DNA of 41,882 nt from Microbacterium ureisolvens (lineage in GTDB: Bacteria; Actinomycetota; Actinomycetes; Actinomycetales; Microbacteriaceae), in assembly GCF_015278315.1 (NCBI RefSeq), contig NZ_JADIJE010000020.1, positions 1 to 41,882 on the forward strand, written 5' to 3'. Position 1 is the first letter of the stretch, and every line of letters starts with the position of its first letter. This document shows positions 33,637 to 40,522 of the stretch, one piece after another. Position numbers and translations under genes: made by a program. The notes under the pieces were generated by a model. That model was not told the origin of the DNA, searched no databases, and saw only the letters and a program-made list of their open reading frames with translations.

Positions 33637-33684
33637 AGACTACCCTCGGCCCCTGTGCGCGGGCATGTACACCGCGTACACCGC
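33637..33684 (-). promoter_or_regulatory. aspA promoter region with tandem 9-mers
   Basis: TAGTCT (minus strand, 33642-33637) is a good -10 box for aspA. Just upstream of where the -35 would fall, the 9-mer GTACACCGC occurs twice in tandem (33667-33675 and 33676-33684). This could bind a regulator. The rest of the 208-base gap shows nothing recognisable. Confidence 0.4.
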
Positions 33685-33797
33685 GACCCGCCCAGACGTA
33701 CAGTGCGGCGGTCGACCGGGAGCCGGCTGCGGCGGGCGAGCGATGCGGTCAGCACACCACCGCCGTGCTCGCGGCGGGGCTTACGGCGTGGGCCGGA

Positions 33798-34757
33798 TCA
33801 GTGGCGCTTGCGCGAGAAGGCCTCGAGCCTCTCCTCGGGCGTGAGCCGCGACATCCGCTCCACCCACTCCGCGGAGAAGAAGTCGCCGGTTGGCGCGTCG
33901 ACGACGGGCACGACTGAATGGGTGATGGTGTCGTCGTAGACGTGCACGAGGTGGAACGACTGACCGGCGTCCATGCCGTTGACCTCGACCGCCGCACGGG
34001 CGAGGTTCATCGTGTAGCAGGTTGCCGCCGCGACGCTCACCGGCACCCCGGCGAAGGTGCCGCTCGTCGAGTAGTGCAGGTGGCCGGCGAGGATCGCGCG
34101 CACGTCGGTGCCGGCGACGATCTCGGCCAGTCGACCCTGGTCGCGCAGCTCGAGGATGTCGAACAGGGGAACGTGCGACGGCAGCGGCGGGTGGTGCAGC
34201 GCGAGGATCGTGCCGAGCGGTGCGGGGGTCACGAGCTCGTGACGAAGCCACTCCAGCTGATGCGAGTCGAGGTCGCCGTGGTGCCACCCCGGAACGGTGG
34301 TGTCCAGCCCGATCAGGCGCAGGCCGCCGAGGTCCCAGACGCCCGTGACCGGCTCCTCGGTCGCTTCGAGCCCCAGCAGATCGCGGCGCAGCGCCGGCCG
34401 CTCGTCGTGATTGCCGGCGATCCACACCACGGGGGCACCGAGCCGGTCGGCGACCGGCTCGACAGCAGCATGCAGGGCCGCATAGGCCTCCCGCTCGCCG
34501 AGATCGGTCAGGTCTCCCGTGAACACGATGGCGTCGGGACGGATGCCGGTGGCCTCGGCCGCCTCGAGGGTGCGGGTGAGATTCGCCGCGGTGTCGAAGC
34601 GTCCGCCCAGCGGCGCGTTACCGGCCAGCAGATGCGTGTCGCTCAGATGGAGGATCGTGCGCCGCGCGGGCGGGTACTGGCCGAACTGGATCGGCGCCGG
34701 CCCGCGCCCGGGGGCTCCGTGCGCCCCGCCGGCGGCTGAGGAGGGCGTGGGGACCAT
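33798..34757 (-). CDS. CpdA-like metallophosphoesterase
   Basis: A 319-residue calcineurin-type phosphoesterase resembling class III 3',5'-cyclic-nucleotide phosphodiesterases. The dinuclear metal motifs appear in order: LSDTHLL (DxH), FTGDLTD (GD), GNHDE (GNHD), ALHHPPLP (H) and AGHLHYS (GHLH). It likely hydrolyses cAMP or a related phosphodiester in the cytoplasm. ATG 34757 follows a TAGGGT box by exactly six bases, supporting a leaderless start. The N-terminal ~30 residues are Gly/Pro-rich and variable, and the core begins at RRTILHLSDTH. Confidence 0.93.
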   Translation of the reverse strand: MVPTPSSAAGGAHGAPGRGPAPIQFGQYPPARRTILHLSDTHLLAGNAPLGGRFDTAANLTRTLEAAEATGIRPDAIVFTGDLTDLGEREAYAALHAAVEPVADRLGAPVVWIAGNHDERPALRRDLLGLEATEEPVTGVWDLGGLRLIGLDTTVPGWHHGDLDSHQLEWLRHELVTPAPLGTILALHHPPLPSHVPLFDILELRDQGRLAEIVAGTDVRAILAGHLHYSTSGTFAGVPVSVAAATCYTMNLARAAVEVNGMDAGQSFHLVHVYDDTITHSVVPVVDAPTGDFFSAEWVERMSRLTPEERLEAFSRKRH

Positions 34758-34763
34758 GCACTC

Positions 34764-34797
34764 ACCCTATTGCGGGCCTCCCCCACCGTGCGGGAGG
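34764..34797 (-). promoter_or_regulatory. Leaderless promoter of the phosphoesterase gene, with a weak upstream hairpin
   Basis: TAGGGT on the minus strand (34769-34764) lies six bases before ATG 34757. Just upstream, CCTCCC (34777-34782) and GGGAGG (34792-34797) form a small hairpin that may end the Pit operon transcript. Confidence 0.5.
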
Positions 34798-34802
34798 AGA
34801 CC

Positions 34803-35132
34803 TCAGTGGTTGAAGACGATGAGGAGCAGTCCGCCCAGCACCGCGGCGGCGCACACGACGAAGCAGGCGTACGCGCCGACGAGCGCGAAGCGCTTCTGGC
34901 CCTCGGTCAGCGGGCTGCGCTTGGCCGCCTTGGCTGCGGCCTTCTCTGCGCGGCGCGCCTCTTTCTCGGTGATGACGGTGATGGCGTCGGTGAATTCGGC
35001 CGGCGCGACGACCGGGGCGCGGCCGGCGCGGACGAGGAGACGCAGTCCCAGCGCGTAGAAGCTCACGATCAGGACCGCCGCCACCATCGCTGCGACGAAG
35101 ACCTGCACGAACGCGATCCAGTCGATGGTCAT
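34803..35132 (-). CDS. Small membrane protein coupled to Pit
   Basis: A 109-residue protein with two transmembrane segments (IAFVQVFVAAMVAAVLIVSFYALGLRLL in outline near the N-terminus, and FALVGAYACFVVCAAAVLGGLLLIVF at the C-terminus). They are separated by a charged, Lys/Ala-rich helix (ITEKEARRAEKAAAKAAKRSP) that could form a coiled coil. Its ATG overlaps the Pit stop by four bases (ATGA), so it is translationally coupled to the phosphate transporter. I do not know a named family. The context suggests an accessory or regulatory subunit of Pit. Confidence 0.85.
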   Translation of the reverse strand: MTIDWIAFVQVFVAAMVAAVLIVSFYALGLRLLVRAGRAPVVAPAEFTDAITVITEKEARRAEKAAAKAAKRSPLTEGQKRFALVGAYACFVVCAAAVLGGLLLIVFNH

Positions 35133-36439
35133 CGCGCACCTCCGTCGTTCTGACCGGCGGGCGCCTGCTCGGCGGGCTCGGTGTTCTTGCCCGCTTTCGC
35201 CGCCTTCTTCGCCGCTGCGGCGGCGGCCGACTTCTGTCGCGCCTCCTCGCGGGCGATGGCGCGCTGGCGTCGCGTGGGCGGCGGGTTGCGCTTGACCTTG
35301 ACGGCGCGGCCGGACTCCGCGACCTCGCTCATCGCGTTGGCTGCGGTCACCTCGTTGCGACGGGAGCGCAGGAAGATGGCGAGGATGATGACGGTGGCGA
35401 GCACCGCGTCGATGATGATGCCCCAGAAGCCGAGCCAGGTCACGACCAGCGCCGCGAGGGCGCCGACAGCACCTGCGGCGGGAAGGGTGAGCACCCAGCC
35501 GACCATGATGCGCCCGGCCGTGCGCCAGCGCACCTGCGAGCCGCGCCGGCCGAGCCCGGAGCCGATGACCGACCCGGAGGCGACCTGCGTGGTCGACAGC
35601 GCGAAGCCCAGCGCGCTCGAGGCGAGGATCGTCGCGGCGGTGGAGCTCTCGGCCGAGAACCCCTGCGCGGGCTTGACCTCGGTGAGGCCCTTGCCGAGCG
35701 TGCGGATGATGCGCCAGCCGCCCATGTAGGTTCCGAGCGCGATCGTCACGGCACAGGCTACGATGACCCAGAGCTCCGGCTCGGGGTGGTCCTGGAGGCC
35801 GACGGTGATGAGCAGGAGCGTGATGATGCCCATCGTCTTCTGCGCGTCGTTCGTGCCGTGCGCGAGCGCGACCAGGGACGACGTGAAGATCTGCCCGACG
35901 CGGAAGCCGTCGCGCCCGTCGGGCTTGTTGTCGTACCGGCGGGTGAGCGCGTAGGCGATCTTGGTCACCGTGAACGCGATGATGCCCGCCGTGAGCGGCG
36001 CGATGAGGGCGGGGAGGATGACCTTCGACATCACGACGCCGAAGTCGATGGCGGTGATGCTGACACCCACGATCGTCGCGCCGATCAGGCCGCCGAACAG
36101 GGCGTGAGACGACGAGGACGGAAGGCCCAGCAGCCACGTGAGCATGTTCCAGGTGATCGCGCCGATGAGGCCCGCCAGGATCACGGCAGGGAAGATCGAT
36201 TCCGATATCTGATCCTCCCGGACGATGCCTCCGGAGATGGTCTTGGCCACCTCCGTCGACAGGAAGGCTCCGACGAGGTTGAGCACCGCGGCGAGCAGCA
36301 CCGCGGTCCTGGGCTTGAGCGCGCCGGTGGCGATCGGGGTCGCCATGGCGTTGGCGGTGTCGTGGAAGCCGTTCGTGAAATCGAAGAACAGCGCCAGGGC
36401 GATCACCAGCACGACGGTGATGAGGGTTGCGGTTTCCAC
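35129..36439 (-). CDS. pit: Inorganic phosphate transporter, PiT family
   Basis: A 436-residue PiT/SLC20 permease that imports metal-phosphate with protons. The two inverted repeats carry the family motifs FTNGFHDTANAMATPIATGA (N-terminal copy) and ALAHGTNDAQKTMGIITLLL (C-terminal copy). About ten helices cover residues 1-360. The last ~75 residues are a charged Lys/Ala/Glu-rich cytoplasmic tail (KAAKAGKNTEPAEQAPAG) resembling the charged linker of the coupled small protein. No strong Shine-Dalgarno precedes ATG 36439. A GTTCA direct repeat resembling an actinobacterial PhoP box lies 65 bases upstream. Confidence 0.95.
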   Translation of the reverse strand: METATLITVVLVIALALFFDFTNGFHDTANAMATPIATGALKPRTAVLLAAVLNLVGAFLSTEVAKTISGGIVREDQISESIFPAVILAGLIGAITWNMLTWLLGLPSSSSHALFGGLIGATIVGVSITAIDFGVVMSKVILPALIAPLTAGIIAFTVTKIAYALTRRYDNKPDGRDGFRVGQIFTSSLVALAHGTNDAQKTMGIITLLLITVGLQDHPEPELWVIVACAVTIALGTYMGGWRIIRTLGKGLTEVKPAQGFSAESSTAATILASSALGFALSTTQVASGSVIGSGLGRRGSQVRWRTAGRIMVGWVLTLPAAGAVGALAALVVTWLGFWGIIIDAVLATVIILAIFLRSRRNEVTAANAMSEVAESGRAVKVKRNPPPTRRQRAIAREEARQKSAAAAAAKKAAKAGKNTEPAEQAPAGQNDGGAR

Positions 36440-36503
36440 CGTTCGCTTTCGGGAAGGAGGTGCGGAAGGAGGGTGCCGACGAGATCGGCGCGACGAACGA
36501 ACA

Positions 36504-36521
36504 GTTCACCAAGAGTTCAGG
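36504..36521. promoter_or_regulatory. Candidate PhoP (Pho) box
   Basis: GTTCACC (36504-36510) and GTTCAGG (36515-36521) are direct repeats with an 11-base period. In streptomycetes PhoP binds tandem 11-bp units starting GTTCACC. The box sits between the divergent pit and S9 peptidase genes, upstream of pit. Only two units are visible, and a third upstream is not clear. Confidence 0.5.
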
Positions 36522-36583
36522 TACCGGCAACCGGCCAGGAAGAATCCTACATCGGCGACCCTGCCGGTCAACTCGGAGGCGAC

Positions 36584-36595
36584 TACCGTGGAACG
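36584..36595 (+). promoter_or_regulatory. Leaderless -10 box for the S9 peptidase gene
   Basis: TACCGT (36584-36589) lies exactly six bases before GTG 36596, which fixes the start of a long open frame that otherwise extends far upstream. Confidence 0.55.
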
Positions 36596-38740
36596 GTGAC
36601 TCTCAGCGACTCCGCACCCGCCCCGTCCGCCCCTGACGCCGGCATCCGTCCGCCCGTCGCCGACCGCAGGATCACGGTCCGCTCGCACCACGGCGATGAC
36701 GTCGAGGACCGCTACGAGTGGTTCCGCGAGAAGGAGGATGCCGCGGTCGTCGCTCACCTCGAGGCGGAGAACGCTTACACCCAGCAGCGCACCGCGCACC
36801 TCGAGAAGCTGCGCGAGCGCATCTTCGGCGAGATCAAGGGTCGCACGCTCGAGACCGACCTCTCGGTGCCCACTCGCCGCGGTGAGTGGTGGTACTACGG
36901 GCGCACGCTCGAGGGGAAGCAGTACGGCATCCAGTGCCGCGCTCCGCTCGACTCCGCCGACGACTGGACGCCGCCTGAGCTCTCACCCGATGTCGAGGTC
37001 GCCGGCGAGCAGATCCTCCTCGACGGCAATGTGGAGGCCGAGGGCCACGAATTCTTCTCGCTCGGCAGCTTCGAGGTGTCCAACGACGGCACGCTCATGC
37101 TCTACGGCGTCGACGTCGCCGGCGATGAGCGATACACCGTCCGCGTCCGCAACCTGGTCACCGGGGAGCAGCTTCCGGATGAGATCCCCGGCACCTTCGC
37201 CGGAGCCACCTTCTCCCCCGACGGCCGCTACATCGTCTACACGACGGTCGACGACGCCTGGCGCCCCGACACCGTCTGGCTGCACGAGCTCGGCACGCCG
37301 GTGGCCGACGACGCGAAGCTGTTTCACGAGCCCGACGAGAAGTACTGGGTCGGCGCCGGCTTCACCCGCAGCGACCGCTTCCTCGTGATCGGCCTCGGTT
37401 CGTCCATCACCTCCGAGGAATGGCTGCTGGATGCCGACGACCTCCGCGGTGAGCCGCGCGTGGTGTGGCCGCGCACCGAAGGCGTCGAGTACGACTCCGA
37501 GCACGCGGTCGTCGACGGCGAGGACGTGCTCTTCATCCTGCACAACGACGGCGCCCTGGACTTCGAACTGGTGCGGGTCGCGGCATCCGATCCTTCCGGC
37601 GACCGCTCGGTCGTCATCCCCCATCGCCCCGGCGAGCGCCTGCTCGGCGTGTCGACGTTCCGGGACTGGGGCGTCGTCGGCTACCGGCGCGGCGGCCTCG
37701 CCCGCCTCGGGATGCTCGACTACACGAGCGGCACCGTCGACGAGATCTCGTTCGACGAGCCGTTGTACTCCGTCGGCACCGGCGGCAACCCGGAGTGGGC
37801 CCCGCCGCTGCTGCGCCTCGGCTACGGCTCGTTCGTCACCCCCGGCACGGTGTACGACCTCGATGTCGCGACGCGCGAACTGCACCTGCGCAAGCGCCAG
37901 CCGGTGCTCGGCGGCTACGACCCGGAGGATTACGCGCAGGCCCGCGTGTGGGCGACCGCGCAGGACGGCACGCAGATCCCGATCTCGCTCGTCTGGAAGC
38001 AGTCGTTCGGCGACGCGGGCGTGGCCCCGCGACCGGTCCACCTATACGGCTACGGCTCGTACGAGCACTCGATCGAGCCCGGCTTCTCGGTTCCGCGCCT
38101 GTCGGAGCTCGACCGCGGCGTCGTCTTCGCCGTCGCGCATGTGCGCGGCGGGGGCGAGATGGGCCGGCAGTGGTACGAGGACGGCAAGCTGCTCAACAAG
38201 CGCAACACCTTCACGGACTTCGTCGACAGCGCGCTGCACCTCATCGACAACGGCTACACGACGCCGTCGCAGCTCGTCGCCGAGGGCGGGTCGGCAGGAG
38301 GGCTCCTGATGGGCGCCGTCGCCAACATCGCGCCCGAGCTCTTCGCCGGCGTCCTCGCCGATGTTCCGTTCGTCGACGCGCTGACGACCATCCTCGACCC
38401 GTCGCTGCCGCTCACGGTCATCGAGTGGGACGAGTGGGGCGACCCGCTGCACAACGCCGACGTCTATGCCTACATGAAGACGTATTCGCCGTACGAGAAC
38501 GTCCGGGAGGGCGTCGCGTACCCGAAGATCCTCGCGGTCACGTCGCTCAACGACACCCGCGTTCTGTACGTGGAGCCCGCGAAGTGGGTCGCGCGCCTGC
38601 GCGAGGTCGGTGCCGACGCGCTGCTCAAGTGCGAGATGGTCGCCGGGCATGGCGGCGTCTCCGGCCGCTACAACGCCTGGCGCGAGCGCGCCTTCGAGCT
38701 CGCCTGGCTGCTCGACGTCCTCGGCGTCGCGGACGCCTGA
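36596..38740 (+). CDS. ptrB: S9 family peptidase (oligopeptidase B type)
   Basis: A 714-residue prolyl-oligopeptidase-family serine peptidase. The N-terminal part (PPVADRRITVRSHHGDDVEDR then YEWFREKED) and the seven-bladed propeller (~75-430) precede the alpha/beta hydrolase domain. The catalytic triad is visible: Ser in EGGSAGGLLMGAV, Asp in TSLNDTRV and His in AGHGGVSGRY. Oligopeptidase B cleaves short peptides after Arg or Lys in the cytoplasm; length and the EGGSAGGLLMG context favour it over prolyl oligopeptidase. GTG 36596 is chosen because of the leaderless -10 box and because the protein begins sensibly there. A hairpin terminator follows. Confidence 0.94.
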   Translation: MTLSDSAPAPSAPDAGIRPPVADRRITVRSHHGDDVEDRYEWFREKEDAAVVAHLEAENAYTQQRTAHLEKLRERIFGEIKGRTLETDLSVPTRRGEWWYYGRTLEGKQYGIQCRAPLDSADDWTPPELSPDVEVAGEQILLDGNVEAEGHEFFSLGSFEVSNDGTLMLYGVDVAGDERYTVRVRNLVTGEQLPDEIPGTFAGATFSPDGRYIVYTTVDDAWRPDTVWLHELGTPVADDAKLFHEPDEKYWVGAGFTRSDRFLVIGLGSSITSEEWLLDADDLRGEPRVVWPRTEGVEYDSEHAVVDGEDVLFILHNDGALDFELVRVAASDPSGDRSVVIPHRPGERLLGVSTFRDWGVVGYRRGGLARLGMLDYTSGTVDEISFDEPLYSVGTGGNPEWAPPLLRLGYGSFVTPGTVYDLDVATRELHLRKRQPVLGGYDPEDYAQARVWATAQDGTQIPISLVWKQSFGDAGVAPRPVHLYGYGSYEHSIEPGFSVPRLSELDRGVVFAVAHVRGGGEMGRQWYEDGKLLNKRNTFTDFVDSALHLIDNGYTTPSQLVAEGGSAGGLLMGAVANIAPELFAGVLADVPFVDALTTILDPSLPLTVIEWDEWGDPLHNADVYAYMKTYSPYENVREGVAYPKILAVTSLNDTRVLYVEPAKWVARLREVGADALLKCEMVAGHGGVSGRYNAWRERAFELAWLLDVLGVADA

Positions 38741-38752
38741 CCCGTGCGATGA

Positions 38753-38777
38753 CGGATGCCGCGGGCCGCGGCATCCG
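38753..38777 (+). terminator. GGATGCC-type hairpin after the S9 peptidase gene
   Basis: CGGATGCCGC (38753-38762) pairs with GCGGCATCCG (38768-38777), loop GGGCC, 12 bases past the stop codon. Confidence 0.75.
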
Positions 38778-38807
38778 CTCTCCTCGCAGTGCCGAGCCGC
38801 GAGCGCG

Positions 38808-38921
38808 TGTCTCGGGAGACGTGGGTCGCGAGAGCGCGTGGTCGCCTCGAGTGTGACGCGCGGAGCAGCATGTCGCACTCACGATGCGCGGAGCGTCGGG
38901 GAGGCCGCCGGAACCGGGACA
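38808..38921 (-). repeat. Divergent, inverted copy of the paired 51-bp module repeat
   Basis: Read on the minus strand it begins TGTCCCGGTTCCGGCGGCCT and ends CCGAGACA. It has two 51-base modules (38921-38871 and 38858-38808) separated by 12 bases, the same layout as the copies at 40112-40226 and 40279-40392. The first 28 bases match the 40279 copy at about 21 positions; the middle is much more diverged. It is therefore a weaker, older copy in inverted orientation. Confidence 0.5.
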
Positions 38922-39024
38922 CGCCGGCAGCGACCGCTCCTCCACAGACGGCGCGGCGTAGCGCGATCGCACAGAATCGGCTTCACGTGACGGATGCCGC
39001 CACCCGAGGCCGCTTACTGGGATC

Positions 39025-39996
39025 GTGTCACGCGCGCATCCGCTTCCCCCAGCGCTGAGCGGCCGCGCCTTCTCCGTCGCAGAGGCGCGGGATCACAGCG
39101 TCTCACCCTCGCGTCTGCGCGCGGCCGACCTCGAGCGCCCGACGCGCGGCGTCCGTGCGCCACGCCCGGAAGCGGCAGACCCGCCGCGCGACGAGACGAA
39201 CTCGCGGAGGCTGGCACGCCTCCGCGAGGAGTTGCTCGCACGGGCCGCGCTGTTCGCTCCGGCCCTCACTGCCGACCAGTTCTTCAGCCACGATTGCGGC
39301 CTGGCACTCGTCGGCGCACCGCTGCCCTTCACGAGGGCGTCTGCGCGCGAACTCCACGTCTCGGCCCGCCGACCCGCCGGCGAGCCGCGCCGGGCGGGCG
39401 TCGTCGGCCACCGCTTGCAGGCTCGGGAACCGGCCCGATGGGCAGCTCGTGGCCTGCCTATCGAGCATCCGGCACGAATGTGGCGACAGGCGGCCTCGCT
39501 CTGGCAGCTGGACGACCTCATCGCCGCGGGCGACTTCCTGGTTCTGCCGAGGAACGGGCTTGTCACGCTCGACGACCTGCGGCGAGAGGTCGAGGAGGCA
39601 GGGGATGTCGCGGGTGGTGTCCTGACGCGCGCGCTGAGCGGGATCCGCGTCGGCGCGGAGACAGCCGAAGAGACCGCGCTGCGGCTCGCGATCGTGCGCG
39701 CCGGTCTGCCGGAGCCCTGTCTCAACTGGACCCTGCGAAGTGCCGACGGCGTGTTCGTCGCGCGACTGGACCTCGCTTACCCCGACTACAAGGTGGCCGT
39801 CGAGCACGACGGACGAACACACGCGTTCGACGAGCAGCAGTTCGCGCGCGACTCGGACCGCTGGGACGCCGTTGCGTCATCGGGCTGGCGTCTGGTGCGC
39901 GTCCTCAGCCATCACCTGCACCCCGATCCCTCCGTCGCCGTGCGCCGCGCCGCAGATGCGCTGGTCGACGCCGGCTGGCGCCCGGGCGCCCCCTGA
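39025..39996 (+). CDS. AbiEi-like/DUF559 endonuclease-domain protein
   Basis: A 323-residue protein of a type common in Microbacteriaceae. Residues ~14-45 resemble an AbiEi-type winged helix (RAFSVAEARDHSVSPSRLRA then ADLERPTRGVRAP). Residues ~80-200 resemble the antitoxin-like middle region. Residues ~210-310 form a DUF559/Vsr-like PD-(D/E)xK nuclease domain: E216 in ETAEETALRLA, D249 in ARLDLAYPDYKVAVE, E260 and D262 in VEHDGRTHA, and a GWRLVRVLSHHL ending. All likely metal-binding residues are kept, so nuclease activity is plausible. The biological role is unknown. GTG 39025 is the earliest start in frame, without an RBS, and is uncertain. It stands alone and is bracketed by repeat copies on both sides. 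Confidence 0.8.
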   Translation: MSRAHPLPPALSGRAFSVAEARDHSVSPSRLRAADLERPTRGVRAPRPEAADPPRDETNSRRLARLREELLARAALFAPALTADQFFSHDCGLALVGAPLPFTRASARELHVSARRPAGEPRRAGVVGHRLQAREPARWAARGLPIEHPARMWRQAASLWQLDDLIAAGDFLVLPRNGLVTLDDLRREVEEAGDVAGGVLTRALSGIRVGAETAEETALRLAIVRAGLPEPCLNWTLRSADGVFVARLDLAYPDYKVAVEHDGRTHAFDEQQFARDSDRWDAVASSGWRLVRVLSHHLHPDPSVAVRRAADALVDAGWRPGAP

Positions 39997-40111
39997 TCCC
40001 CGGTGCGCTCCTTCTGCCCGACCGCCCGCTGCTGTCTTCCCTCTGCAGGGTGCGATGTGCCGTGTGCAGTCTGCCGTCTCTTCTGCTGTCGCCGGGTGCC
40101 GGCGCCGGATG

Positions 40112-40226
40112 TGTCGCACCTTCGGCGGCTTCCCCCACGTGGGACCCACCGCAGCTGAGACATCCGCCCGGCGCGTGTCACACAACGCGCGGGGTCTGCC
40201 GGGCGGACGCCTCAAGTACTGAGACA
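40112..40226 (+). repeat. Paired 51-bp module repeat, copy 1
   Basis: Module A (40112-40162) starts TGTCGCAC and ends CTGAGACA. A 13-base spacer, TCCGCCCGGCGCG, follows. Module B (40176-40226) starts TGTCACAC and ends ACTGAGACA. Each module has short inverted ends (TGTCnCA / TGAGACA). The unit is repeated directly 167 bases downstream at about 85% identity. Confidence 0.85.
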
Positions 40227-40278
40227 CGACGCCGCAGCCACGCGCTGGGATGGGTGCCCGAGGGCGGCGGCCCCGGTA

Positions 40279-40392
40279 TGTCACAGCTTTGGCGGCCTTC
40301 CCCACGGAGGACCCACCGCATCTGAGACATCCGTCCGGCGCGTGTCGCACAACGCACGGGGTACCCCGGCGGACGCCGCACGTACTGAGACA
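40279..40392 (+). repeat. Paired 51-bp module repeat, copy 2
   Basis: Module A (40279-40329) starts TGTCACAG and ends CTGAGACA. The spacer is TCCGTCCGGCGCG. Module B (40343-40392, 50 bases) starts TGTCGCAC and ends ACTGAGACA. Both modules lie exactly 167 bases after their counterparts in copy 1. Differences are scattered substitutions and one deletion. Confidence 0.85.
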
Positions 40393-40473
40393 CGCCGGCT
40401 GCCGACGCAGAGCTGGGAGGACCGCGGGGCGCAGGTGTAGGGGCCGCGCAGCGGAGCGCGGCTGCGGGGAACA

Positions 40474-40514
40474 GCGGAGAGCGGATGCCTCGGGCCGAGG
40501 CATCCGCTCTCCGC
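40474..40514 (-). terminator. pfkA: GGATGCC-type terminator of pfkA
   Basis: GCGGAGAGCGGATGCCTCGG (40474-40493) is followed after one base by its perfect complement (40495-40514), giving about 18 paired bases with a 5-base loop, directly behind the pfkA stop. Confidence 0.85.
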
Positions 40515-40522
40515 ACGCGCGC

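Larger units (their letters stand above)
39997..40522. other. 526-base non-coding region with duplicated repeat
   Basis: No convincing gene: the open frames here are shadows of GC-rich sequence. The region holds two direct copies of a ~115-bp repeat (listed separately) and the pfkA terminator hairpin at its right end. The first ~115 bases after the nuclease gene show nothing recognisable. Confidence 0.7.

Noticed and set aside
35786..36595. N-terminal extension of the S9 peptidase frame
   Set aside because: It is antisense to pit and has no similarity to a peptidase; the promoter at 36584 and GTG 36596 give the natural start.
40112..40392. CRISPR-like repeats beside a nuclease gene
   Set aside because: The modules are separated by similar 12-13 base spacers that are not unique, and only two or three copies exist. 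The nuclease is not a Cas protein.
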